A program made the translations under genes and the position numbers. A DNA stretch of 41,991 nucleotides, taken from NCBI GenBank assembly GCA_002361425.1, contig DESW01000020.1, positions 1 through 41,991 of the forward strand, in the 5' to 3' direction. This DNA is from Candidatus Saccharibacteria bacterium UBA3304. Lineage in GTDB: Bacteria; Patescibacteriota; Saccharimonadia; Saccharimonadales; Saccharimonadaceae. The notes under the pieces are model-generated. The model was given only the letters and a program-made list of their open reading frames with translations. It ran no database searches and was not told the origin of the DNA. Of the stretch, positions 25,788-32,794 are shown in pieces (within the stretch, counting starts at the first letter, position 1; each line of letters begins with the position of its first letter).

Positions 25788-26658
25788 CTTTATAGTCGTC
25801 ACCGCTGACTGCGACGGCTGCTAATTGCGCACCGGCGCCAGGATGATCCTGTAAGTAGAGCTCCGCCGCAAAGCGCATCTGCTCTAGTTTTTTAGGCGTA
25901 ATCGCGTCCAATCCGCTCCCGTCGTGGCGATATTTTACTTCCGTAAAATAAAAATCATTACCAATTTGGGAAACAATATCAATTTCGCACCACTTTGTTT
26001 TCCAGTTTCGCGCAATAATCTTATGGCCGTGAGCTTCTAAGTAGCGCACTGCCGCGCCCTCGCCATTACGGCCGGCAGAAATATTCTGAGCTAGCTCGGC
26101 AACCGGGCGAAAGCTCTGGCGATGTTCTTCGCAGGGGCCATATTTTTCTAGTGCCTCGCGATGCAGGGCTGTGCCATATCCGACATGCTTCTCGAATCCA
26201 TAGTTAGGGAAGCGCTCAGCAAGTTCAATCATGTAGTGGTCGCGTGCGACCTTTGCGATAATTGATGCCGCTGAAACCTCTGGCACGAGCAAATCCGCCT
26301 TTGGCTTTACGGTGACATATTTGCCGAGCGGGGTATCGCTAAGAAAGTTTATCGTTCCATCAATAATAATGCCGTTGAATTCTGCATGGGCAGCCTGGAC
26401 CTGCTTGACTGCCTCGCGACAAGCTTTGCGCAGCGCCGCAGATAAACCAATCTTATCTAGCTCGGCGGCCGAAACCCAGCCGAGTCCACAAAAAGCCTTC
26501 TCGTGAATAATAGGCGCCAAAGCTTCACGTTTTTTCGGCGTCAGCTTTTTGCTGTCCGTCAAACCCTCAATCGGTTCGCGCAAAACGCACGCGCCCACAA
26601 CAAGAGGCCCCGCCCAGGGGCCTCTGCCGACTTCATCTATACCAAGTAGCTTTTTCAA
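25762..26658 (-). CDS. rnhB: RNase HII fused to a YraN-family nuclease-like domain
   Basis: Residues 1-190 are RNase HII, which removes ribonucleotides and RNA from RNA-DNA hybrids: GIDEVGRGPWAGPL with Asp8-Glu9, IIIDGT with Asp100, ASIIAKVARD with Asp140, and the terminal HRQSF. Residues 197-298 are a UPF0102/YraN domain with a PD-(D/E)XK-like pattern (Glu225, Asp227, Glu240, Lys242 in CEIDIV and FTEVKYR). The two are separate neighbouring genes in many bacteria; here one continuous frame joins them. The start is TTG (26658), two bases after rplS, implying coupling with the ribosomal protein gene. Confidence 0.92.
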   Translation of the reverse strand: MKKLLGIDEVGRGPWAGPLVVGACVLREPIEGLTDSKKLTPKKREALAPIIHEKAFCGLGWVSAAELDKIGLSAALRKACREAVKQVQAAHAEFNGIIIDGTINFLSDTPLGKYVTVKPKADLLVPEVSAASIIAKVARDHYMIELAERFPNYGFEKHVGYGTALHREALEKYGPCEEHRQSFRPVAELAQNISAGRNGEGAAVRYLEAHGHKIIARNWKTKWCEIDIVSQIGNDFYFTEVKYRHDGSGLDAITPKKLEQMRFAAELYLQDHPGAGAQLAAVAVSGDDYKVSDFLVLE

Positions 26659-26660
26659 GC

Positions 26661-27110
26661 TTAAGCTTCCGCTTTTTCTTCAGTTGCTTCTGCAGCTTCT
26701 GCTGGAGCCTCAACTGGAGCTTCTTCTTCAGCTGGAAGTTCGTTCACTGCGTGGCGATCGAAATCCTTCTGAGTAAGACGTGCGGATTTACCGGAACGCT
26801 CGCGGAGGTAGCGAAGGTTGTTACGGCGGACTTTACCGCGGCGGACAATCTCGACCTTTTCGACGAGTGGGCTGTGCATCAAGAAGCTCTTCTCGACACC
26901 AACACCGGAGGTTACTTTACGAACAACGATACGCTCAGTATGGGAAGCTTTGCGGTCAACACGGATAACGGTGCCTTCAAAAACCTGAATACGGAACTTA
27001 TCGCCTTCCTTAATTTTCTGAGATACGCGTACGGTATCACCAGAACGGACGTCAATGACGGCCTTTTTCTTCTGGGCATCACCCACCATTTTGAGTAATT
27101 CAAACGACAT
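26661..27110 (-). CDS. rplS: Ribosomal protein bL19 with acidic C-terminal tail
   Basis: Large-subunit protein at the subunit interface. The conserved core spans residues 1-115: VRSGDTVRV, GDKFRIQVFEGTVI, SGVGVEKSFLMHSP, RRGKVRRNNLRYLR. A Glu/Ala/Pro-rich tail of about 30 residues follows the usual end of the protein. The start is ATG 27110, because AAAGGTAAG lies just upstream and the longer frame start (27143) overlaps the -10 box. It heads a two-gene unit with rnhB-yraN. Confidence 0.95.
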   Translation of the reverse strand: MSFELLKMVGDAQKKKAVIDVRSGDTVRVSQKIKEGDKFRIQVFEGTVIRVDRKASHTERIVVRKVTSGVGVEKSFLMHSPLVEKVEIVRRGKVRRNNLRYLRERSGKSARLTQKDFDRHAVNELPAEEEAPVEAPAEAAEATEEKAEA

Positions 27111-27141
27111 ATTCTTACCTTTTATATTAAAAACTTTCCTC

Positions 27142-27150
27142 ATTTTAGCA
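27142..27150 (-). promoter_or_regulatory. Extended -10 promoter of rplS
   Basis: TGcTAAAAT on the minus strand predicts a start at 27135 and a 25-nt leader with a Shine-Dalgarno site. Confidence 0.7.
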
Positions 27151-27225
27151 TATTTTTTGCTATTTGAAAAGGGTAGAAGTGCTATTTTGTATCAATAAAT
27201 AATTATCGACAAATTATAATGATTA

Positions 27226-27234
27226 TGCTTTAAT
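27226..27234 (+). promoter_or_regulatory. Extended -10 promoter of the large surface protein
   Basis: TGcTTTAAT predicts a start at 27241 and a 31-nt leader with AAAGG (27261-27265) before the ATG at 27272. A second TATAAT at 27215-27220 could be an alternative. Confidence 0.55.
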
Positions 27235-27271
27235 ATAGATAAGCTTTTACGTAAAAATAAAAAGGTCAAAA

Positions 27272-29332
27272 ATGAAGCGTTTCAAAAACAAGAAATCTCT
27301 TGCCATTGCTGGCGTAGCGGTGGCTATTCTTGCTATCGCAGGAACTATAGCATATAACCAAGATTCTATGTTCTTCGCCAACCTATTTCATGTTGGTAGT
27401 GACATGTCTGAGTTTACGGAGGTATTTGAGTCTCCAGATAACTGGTCGCCATGCACCGAAACGCCAAAAACCGCAATCGCTACAAACAAAAATAGCACTC
27501 CGCGTTATGTTCGCATGAAAATCACGGAATATTGGCGCACCGCAAATAGCGCCACGCCAGAATCCGACCATGAAACGACTGACCTTCCTTTGACCTGGAA
27601 TGACGAAGGAACTGAAAAGCATTATGCAGTCATTAATACTCAGAATGACGAAAAATGGTCCCTTGCTGGCGATGGTTGGTATTATTACGACCATGCTCTA
27701 ACAGAAAACGAATCGACTTTATCACTTCTCAAGTCCGTCACTTTTAACTGCGAAGTGAATACCGTTGGCGAATTTCGCTATTCGGTTGATGGCAAGAGTG
27801 GGGAATCTGTCCCAAATGAATATGCCGGCGCAAAATATCATCTTTATATAACTTTCCAGATGAGCGCGGAACCTCTAGGACCTGAAGGTCATATAGCAAA
27901 CTGTGATCATCCGACCGAGCTATATGACATTATTGCATGCTTGACTAACGGTCCAGATAGTGAACTTAACTTTAGCAGCGTCGCTACTGGCGCGACGAAT
28001 GATGACGGGACCTTCACGGGCACGAATGGCTTCGGTGTTAATACTGTCGACGCTCATAAAAATGACGAATATCCGGTCTATTACTATCGCGGCAATGTTG
28101 CCACGAATCATGTCTTATTCGGCGGAAACTGCTGGTCTATTGTCCGCACGACTAGCACTGGCGGCGTAAAACTATTATTCGATGGAAAAACCAGTACTAA
28201 CTCCTGCGCTCAGGATTACGATTCGCGCAATAATTATTACTATCCGTATATTAGCGGCAACTTCTCACCAATCTTCTCGACGACTTCCGATAATAATTTC
28301 CAATATTTTGGCTACATGTATGGCAATTCTAGCGATTACGGTAATCACAGAACGGAGGAGTTTCATTACTTTTCGCCAAATAGTACTACCTATTTCGGCA
28401 AAGGCGTGGAATGGAATGGTAGCTCTTATGAGCTAACGGATTATATTGAAGTGACCGCTAGTAACTATGAGTCCAAATTGCCTGAAATATATAGCAAATA
28501 TCATTATCGCTGTATGGATGCCTTCTCGCGCCAAAACTGTTCGCAGGTTTACTACGTCTACATGCAGAACGTATTCGGAAATTACCGCGTAAATGGCAGT
28601 GATCCTTTCCGCGCTTTGTTGCTTAAGAACGGCGAAAAATACGAAGATGTTATAGGGCATTCTTTGAACAATATTAATAGCTCTAGTATCAAAACGAAAA
28701 TCGAGAACTGGTATGCCAATGGTGATAGCTATACAATTGGCACTCTTTCTAATAATCAGAGCAAATTAGAAGATACAGTGTTCTGCAGTGATACCACATT
28801 GACAAACACTGCAATCAAAGATCCTAACACGGACGTGAGCAAGGAAATGGCGCTATATCTCGGTGCCGCTAAACGCCTCACGGTCCCGTCATTGACCGGA
28901 GTTGGCTCTGTACAACCTTCTGTTGATTGTGCTAAGTCGCGCGACTCATATACTGCAAATGCGGCGAACGGAAATGGCGCTCTTGATTATCCAGTCGGCC
29001 TTCTGACTGCAGATGAAGTCGTATATGCAGGTGCTACACCATTCAAGACTTTATTGGATGACTATAGCGACACTAATGCAATCAGTAATGAGACTAACCA
29101 AAAAAGCTACGTATACTTTGGTGTCGTGAGCGACTACAATAACATATGGACCATGACGCCAGCTCTCTCCAACAACATGGCATTCAGGTGGTACGCCTAC
29201 AGTAGCAGGGGCTATCTCAGACCATTTAGCTATATGAATTCGAGTGAAATTCGTCCAGTCGTATCGCTTAAGCCTGGCACTGTAGTATCTAGCGGTAACG
29301 GTAGCGCTGCCACGCCTTACGTTATTGAATAA
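27272..29332 (+). CDS. Large surface protein with a camelysin/BsaA-like N-terminus and DUF6273-like domain
   Basis: The 686-residue protein has an N-terminal export signal or anchor (MKRFKNKK, then a hydrophobic stretch over about 10-28). Residues 30-200 resemble camelysin/BsaA-type exported proteins (FFANLFHVGSDMSEFTEVF, RYVRMKITEYW, YHLYITFQMSAE). The rest is a Tyr/Asn/Ser-rich domain of a type common in large surface proteins (GGNCWSIVRTTSTGGVKLLF, WTMTPALSNN, then RPVVSLKPGTVVSSGNG and a final PYVIE). It has seven or more cysteines and no C-terminal anchor. Family assignment is by eye only. Probably a surface or host-contact protein. Confidence 0.65.
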   Translation: MKRFKNKKSLAIAGVAVAILAIAGTIAYNQDSMFFANLFHVGSDMSEFTEVFESPDNWSPCTETPKTAIATNKNSTPRYVRMKITEYWRTANSATPESDHETTDLPLTWNDEGTEKHYAVINTQNDEKWSLAGDGWYYYDHALTENESTLSLLKSVTFNCEVNTVGEFRYSVDGKSGESVPNEYAGAKYHLYITFQMSAEPLGPEGHIANCDHPTELYDIIACLTNGPDSELNFSSVATGATNDDGTFTGTNGFGVNTVDAHKNDEYPVYYYRGNVATNHVLFGGNCWSIVRTTSTGGVKLLFDGKTSTNSCAQDYDSRNNYYYPYISGNFSPIFSTTSDNNFQYFGYMYGNSSDYGNHRTEEFHYFSPNSTTYFGKGVEWNGSSYELTDYIEVTASNYESKLPEIYSKYHYRCMDAFSRQNCSQVYYVYMQNVFGNYRVNGSDPFRALLLKNGEKYEDVIGHSLNNINSSSIKTKIENWYANGDSYTIGTLSNNQSKLEDTVFCSDTTLTNTAIKDPNTDVSKEMALYLGAAKRLTVPSLTGVGSVQPSVDCAKSRDSYTANAANGNGALDYPVGLLTADEVVYAGATPFKTLLDDYSDTNAISNETNQKSYVYFGVVSDYNNIWTMTPALSNNMAFRWYAYSSRGYLRPFSYMNSSEIRPVVSLKPGTVVSSGNGSAATPYVIE

Positions 29333-29339
29333 GAGTGGA

Positions 29340-29348
29340 TGCTATAAT
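29340..29348 (+). promoter_or_regulatory. Extended -10 promoter of ruvA
   Basis: TGcTATAAT predicts a start at 29355, exactly the ruvA ATG. Confidence 0.8.
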
Positions 29349-29354
29349 TGAATT

Positions 29355-29936
29355 ATGATAGCTCATCTTAAAGGTATTTTGACCGAGAAATTCGCAAATT
29401 CTGTAATTATTGATGTTAATGGTGTCGGCTACGAAGTGGCTCTTAGCCAAATTGATTTCGATAGCCTAAACCTCGATGATGAGGTGAAACTCTATACTTA
29501 TCATCATGTGCGCGAACAGGCTGAGGAGCTCTTTGGCTTCACTAGTCTCGCCGCCAAGAAACTCTTTGAACTATTAATCTCCGTTCAGGGTGTTGGCCCA
29601 AAGGCTGCTATGGCAATCCTTAGCCTCGCTCCAGCCGAAGAGGTCCGCAATGCCATTGCTAATGCGGATGCTGCCTATGTCTCCAAGGCTAGCGGTGTCG
29701 GCAAGAAATCTGCCGAACGCGTTATTGTCGATCTTCGCGACAAAGTCGGCCTTCCGACTTACTATGGCCGCAAAAATGAACCTCAAACCGCTTCGAAACC
29801 GCTTGAAAACGACGAGGCGCTCGACGCCCTTATGGCACTCGGCTTGACTCTTGCAGACGCTACCAAAGCGCTTGAAAATGTTGACCAAAACCTCAGTGTC
29901 GAAGAGCGCATTCGTGCCGCTTTAAAGAACCGCTAA
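29355..29936 (+). CDS. ruvA: Holliday junction DNA-binding protein RuvA
   Basis: Tetrameric protein that holds the four-way junction and loads RuvB. The 193-residue product shows the N-terminal OB fold (MIAHLKGILTEK, VIIDVNGVGYEV), the two helix-hairpin-helix motifs (ISVQGVGPKAAMAIL and KASGVGKKSAERVIVDLRDK) and the small C-terminal domain that binds RuvB (EALDALMALGLTLADATKAL). Predicted leaderless. Confidence 0.97.
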   Translation: MIAHLKGILTEKFANSVIIDVNGVGYEVALSQIDFDSLNLDDEVKLYTYHHVREQAEELFGFTSLAAKKLFELLISVQGVGPKAAMAILSLAPAEEVRNAIANADAAYVSKASGVGKKSAERVIVDLRDKVGLPTYYGRKNEPQTASKPLENDEALDALMALGLTLADATKALENVDQNLSVEERIRAALKNR

Positions 29937-29956
29937 CGGGGGTAGAAAAAACTTAT

Positions 29957-29987
29957 GCTTGAAACGTTCTTCAAGCTTTGATACAAT
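29957..29987 (+). promoter_or_regulatory. Promoter of the orphan unit, with a dyad over the -35 box
   Basis: TTGAAA (29959-29964) and TACAAT (29982-29987) are 17 bases apart, with a predicted start near 29994. GCTTGAA (29957-29963) and TTCAAGC (29970-29976) form a 7-bp inverted repeat with a 6-bp gap covering the -35 box, a likely repressor or activator site. Confidence 0.75.
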
Positions 29988-29993
29988 GATACT

Positions 29994-30119
29994 CGTTGCT
30001 CTGGGAACGTGTGTATTATCCAACATGTTTGGGGAAATAGTCGTAAAGAGCGATGGCTCTACTAGTTTTATGGGAAACTAATAAAAGAAGTAGGGCAATA
30101 TTACTAAGCAGGAGAAACC
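29994..30119 (+). ncRNA. Structured leader RNA of the orphan unit
   Basis: About 126 nt between the predicted start and the small ORF. Possible hairpins: CGTT/AACG (29994-30009); TCCAA/TTGGG around 30019-30034; a bulged stem TAGT...AGAGC-GATG-GCTCT-ACTA (30038-30064); and TAGTTT/AAACTA (30063-30080), which shares bases with the previous stem, so the two are mutually exclusive. This could be a switch controlling translation. I recognise no known riboswitch, tmRNA, 6S or SRP RNA. Confidence 0.5.
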
Positions 30120-30191
30120 ATGAAAAAGCGTAACCGCAAGGGGACGCTCCAAGTGGACGCACTTCACTGGAACGAGTTTATCGAGATCTAG
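30120..30191 (+). CDS. 23-residue small protein or leader peptide, unknown
   Basis: An ATG five bases after AGGAG (30110-30114) opens a 23-codon frame ending in TAG. The peptide starts very basic (MKKRNRKG) and ends with an aromatic and acidic part (ALHWNEFIEI). It has no signal peptide and no membrane segment. It is the only good ORF in the 305-bp gap between ruvA and the dsbA-like gene, and it has its own promoter and terminator. It could be a small functional protein, perhaps nucleic-acid binding, or the coding part of an RNA regulator. No family recognised. Confidence 0.6.
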   Translation: MKKRNRKGTLQVDALHWNEFIEI

Positions 30192-30203
30192 TGAGCGCAC
30201 AAA

Positions 30204-30233
30204 AATAACCGCAGTTGAGAGCGGTTATTTTTT
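30204..30233. terminator. Bidirectional terminator: orphan unit and dsbA-like gene
   Basis: AATAACCGC (30204-30212) pairs with GCGGTTATT (30221-30229), with T-runs in both directions. It ends the orphan transcript at about 240 nt and also serves the minus-strand dsbA-like gene. Confidence 0.9.
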
Positions 30234-30241
30234 ATTCCAAA

Positions 30242-30991
30242 TTATTCTTCGGTCTTTTCTTCTTTAGTCTCAGTACCTTCGAGTGGCCCGGTTTTCTGGC
30301 CAGCTTCTTCGAGTTTCTTGTCGAGCAATGCTTTGATATTCTTTGCGGTATCGTCAGAAGAGCTGCCCATCTCGACTTTTTCGCCGTTCACCATAACGGT
30401 TGGCGTTGCGTCAACCTTGTCGCGATTACGGCCGAGGTTCTTGTCGAAGTCAATTTTCTTCTGAACATTAGCGTCATTCAAATCTTTCTTAAACTTCTCG
30501 ATGTCACCTTTGCCGTCGCTAACCTTGTTGAAGATGTTTGCGTAGATATTAGTGCGTTTCTCGGTGTCGAAAATGCTAATCCAGTCAGCGCGATTGTCGT
30601 ACATAGACTCGACCATTTCCCAATAGTAGCCCTGATAGCCTGCTGCCTCAGCCGCGGCGGAAGCAGAGCGTGCGTTCTGGTGGCCATTAATAGGATAGTT
30701 GCGGAAGATGAAGCCTACGCGATCGCCGTACTGCTTATAAATTTCGCTGACCTTTGGCATGATTGTTGCGCAGCCAGGACACTGTAAATCGGCGTATTCT
30801 ACCAAGATAACCTTGGCATCTTCGGCGCCACGGTAATGGTCGCCAATGTTACCATTATTCTCACTTGCCTCGATGCGCTTAGTGGTGTCGTAACCGTTAG
30901 TATTAACGCCTGGATTAAGGGATGTCCAAACTGCTAGACCGCCTACGGCAAGCAATAGGGCAATAATAATAGCAATAGTAGTCTTATTCAT
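30242..30991 (-). CDS. DsbA-like membrane-anchored thiol oxidoreductase
   Basis: Thioredoxin-fold oxidoreductase acting outside the membrane, probably forming disulfides in exported proteins. From the start at 30991 there is an anchor helix (residues 5-23), a linker, then the DsbA/BdbD core: VILVEYADLQ, CPGC at 71-74, FRNYPINGHQNA, a helical insertion, and the cis-proline loop DATPTVMVNG. It ends in a Glu/Lys-rich tail. The start at 30991 follows from the -10 box ending at 30999; the longer frame would begin beyond the divergent promoter. Many cysteine-bearing exported proteins in this window are plausible substrates. Confidence 0.9.
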   Translation of the reverse strand: MNKTTIAIIIALLLAVGGLAVWTSLNPGVNTNGYDTTKRIEASENNGNIGDHYRGAEDAKVILVEYADLQCPGCATIMPKVSEIYKQYGDRVGFIFRNYPINGHQNARSASAAAEAAGYQGYYWEMVESMYDNRADWISIFDTEKRTNIYANIFNKVSDGKGDIEKFKKDLNDANVQKKIDFDKNLGRNRDKVDATPTVMVNGEKVEMGSSSDDTAKNIKALLDKKLEEAGQKTGPLEGTETKEEKTEE

Positions 30992-30994
30992 GTA

Positions 30995-31004
30995 TATAAT
31001 TATA
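30995..31004. promoter_or_regulatory. Single palindromic -10 element serving two divergent leaderless genes
   Basis: TATAATTATA is a perfect 10-bp palindrome: TATAAT on the plus strand (30995-31000) and on the minus strand (31004-30999). Predicted starts are 31007 (the hydrolase ATG) and 30992/30991 (the dsbA-like ATG). Only 15 bp separate the two start codons. Confidence 0.75.
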
Positions 31005-31006
31005 GT

Positions 31007-31837
31007 ATGTTCTATAACTTCTTGCATAAGTTTCTAAAGATACCAATTACGATGCGTGTTCGTTATGACCATTGCCTCGTTAAAAATCCGGAATATACAG
31101 TAGTTTTTCTTCACGGTATTGCCTCTAGCTATGCTACTTGGCACGAAGTTTTGCCGCCCCTCGCAAAAGATAAAGATTTAAGCAAAATCCGTTTTATTGC
31201 TTTGGACCTCATTGGCTTCGGCAAGTCCGAGAAGCCTGATTGGTATGGCTATGATTATGCTAGCTACCGTAAGACGATTACGCGCACGCTCAAGAAGCTC
31301 AAAGTTCGCACGCCAATCATTCTTTGTGGTCATTCTATGGGCTGCCTTATTTCTATCGATTACGCTACTAATGGCGACCGCCTAATCGACCAGCTAATAT
31401 TGATTTCGCCGCCAATTATCAAGGGCAGCGAGATTGCTGGTTTTCAGGATCAAATCTATACCAAGCTTTACGGCGAGCTTCGCAATCATACCGGCGCTAA
31501 ACCTGTTGCCATCATCGCAAGCTTCGTGGATGCGCTTTCTAGTTTTGAAAAACGCAGCCTTAATACGATTGCTTTCCGCAAAACGATGGACAATATTATC
31601 CTCAATAAAGACAACTACGGCATGGCGACTAGCCTCAAGATTCCAATGGAAGTCATCCATGGCCGCTTCGATCCGCTTGTAATCGGCGCCAACCTCAAGA
31701 AAATTGCTACTCGCAATTCTCATTTTCATCTCACTGAGACTTTTGGTGGCCACGATATGCTTGGCGCTAAGGCGAAGAAAATCGACAAAATCTTCAAAGA
31801 CACCATGCTCCGCCTGCTACTCCAGTCGGATTTATGA
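31007..31837 (+). CDS. Alpha/beta hydrolase
   Basis: The 276-residue protein has the complete alpha/beta-hydrolase set: oxyanion strand VVFLHGIASSYATW, the nucleophile elbow GHSMG with Ser110, an acid residue in HGRFDP, and the catalytic His in GGHDML. The substrate cannot be told; esters, lipids or a C-C hydrolase substrate are all possible. It lacks a signal peptide, although the N-terminus (FYNFLHKFLKI) is amphipathic. The transcript is predicted to start on its ATG, and its UGA stop is reused in the next promoter. Confidence 0.88.
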   Translation: MFYNFLHKFLKIPITMRVRYDHCLVKNPEYTVVFLHGIASSYATWHEVLPPLAKDKDLSKIRFIALDLIGFGKSEKPDWYGYDYASYRKTITRTLKKLKVRTPIILCGHSMGCLISIDYATNGDRLIDQLILISPPIIKGSEIAGFQDQIYTKLYGELRNHTGAKPVAIIASFVDALSSFEKRSLNTIAFRKTMDNIILNKDNYGMATSLKIPMEVIHGRFDPLVIGANLKKIATRNSHFHLTETFGGHDMLGAKAKKIDKIFKDTMLRLLLQSDL

Positions 31838-31843
31838 TAAAAT
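31835..31843 (+). promoter_or_regulatory. Extended -10 promoter of the phosphoketolase genes, overlapping a stop codon
   Basis: TGaTAAAAT predicts a start at 31850, the ATG of the next gene. The TGA is the hydrolase stop codon. Confidence 0.75.
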
Positions 31844-31849
31844 AAGCAT

Positions 31850-32794
31850 ATGCAACATGGGTTGGGCATTAGTATTAACGAAATTAACGACCGCATAAGA
31901 TTCTGCAATTATCTCGCGGTTGCTCAGATTTTTTTGCAGGATAATTTCTTGCTTAATCGCCCACTCGAATTCTCGGATATTAAGCCACGTCTTCTTGGCC
32001 ACTGGGGCTCTTGCCCAGGCATCAACATTGCCTACGCCAACCTCAAGGCGCGTTTTCCGCACATGCAGTTTATCCTTGGTCCTGGCCATGGCTTTCCGGC
32101 TCTCCAGGCTAACCTTTTCTATGACGGCGATCTTCAGGAATACTATCCGGACGCTACCCACAATCTTCATGGCATCGAATATGTTTGCAAGAACTTCTCT
32201 TGGCCATATGGTTTTCCGTCGCACTCTAGCCCAATGACGCCAGGCGTGATTGCTGAGGGTGGGGAACTCGGCTATTCCTTAGCTACTGCCTACGGCGCTG
32301 CGCTCGGCCGTCCAGATAAATTCATCGCAGTTCTCATCGGAGACGGCGAGCTCGAAACGGCTACCGCTCTCGCCAGCCTCAACCTTAATAAGCTACTCAA
32401 TTCCGACGGCAACGGTCATGTTTTACCAATCCTTCATTTGAATGGCTACAAGATTTCCGCACCGACTATCTATGGCCGTAGCAGTGAGCGTGAATTGCTT
32501 CAGCTCTTCCGCGGCTTTGGCTATGACCCAATTATCGTTGATGGCACCAACACAGAAGAATTCCAATATGCACTTGATGATATAAAACCAAATACTTTCA
32601 TCATCATGAAGACGCCAAAAGGCTATACTGGTCCACGCGAGGTTGACGGCATTAAAGTCGAAGGTAACTGCGCTGCGCATCAGGTGCCACTCCCGAACGC
32701 GAAGACTGACAAAGAGCAGCTAAAAATGCTCGAAGATTGGTTGAAATCCTATAAATTTAAGGAGCTCTATGAGAGATTTGCCTACGAGAATTGA
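31850..32794 (+). CDS. Phosphoketolase, N-terminal (thiamine-diphosphate) half
   Basis: Together with the next gene this makes D-xylulose-5-phosphate/fructose-6-phosphate phosphoketolase, which splits a ketose phosphate to acetyl phosphate. The 314 residues match the N-terminal XFP domain: KPRLLGHWGSCPG, ILGPGHGFPALQANLFYDG, FPSHSSPMTPGVIAEGGELG, the ThDP-binding GDGELETA, VLPILHLNGYKI, and KGYTGPREVDGIKVEG before HQVPL. The frame then ends at a real TAA after FAYEN. Usual phosphoketolases are single chains near 800 residues; here the two products total 705. Predicted leaderless. Confidence 0.9.
   Translation: MQHGLGISINEINDRIRFCNYLAVAQIFLQDNFLLNRPLEFSDIKPRLLGHWGSCPGINIAYANLKARFPHMQFILGPGHGFPALQANLFYDGDLQEYYPDATHNLHGIEYVCKNFSWPYGFPSHSSPMTPGVIAEGGELGYSLATAYGAALGRPDKFIAVLIGDGELETATALASLNLNKLLNSDGNGHVLPILHLNGYKISAPTIYGRSSERELLQLFRGFGYDPIIVDGTNTEEFQYALDDIKPNTFIIMKTPKGYTGPREVDGIKVEGNCAAHQVPLPNAKTDKEQLKMLEDWLKSYKFKELYERFAYEN

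Noticed and set aside
29994..30191. Orphan unit as tmRNA
   Set aside because: The ORF lacks an ANDxxALAA-type tag and there is no tRNA-like 3' end or 5' partner strand.
30215..30787. 190-codon frame antisense to the dsbA-like gene
   Set aside because: Begins within the bidirectional terminator and mirrors the DsbA-like coding sequence.
32769..32794. Phosphoketolase split as a simple assembly frameshift
   Set aside because: The second half has its own Shine-Dalgarno and ATG placed correctly, and the first half ends naturally after its domain. Kept as a real split, with read checking advised.
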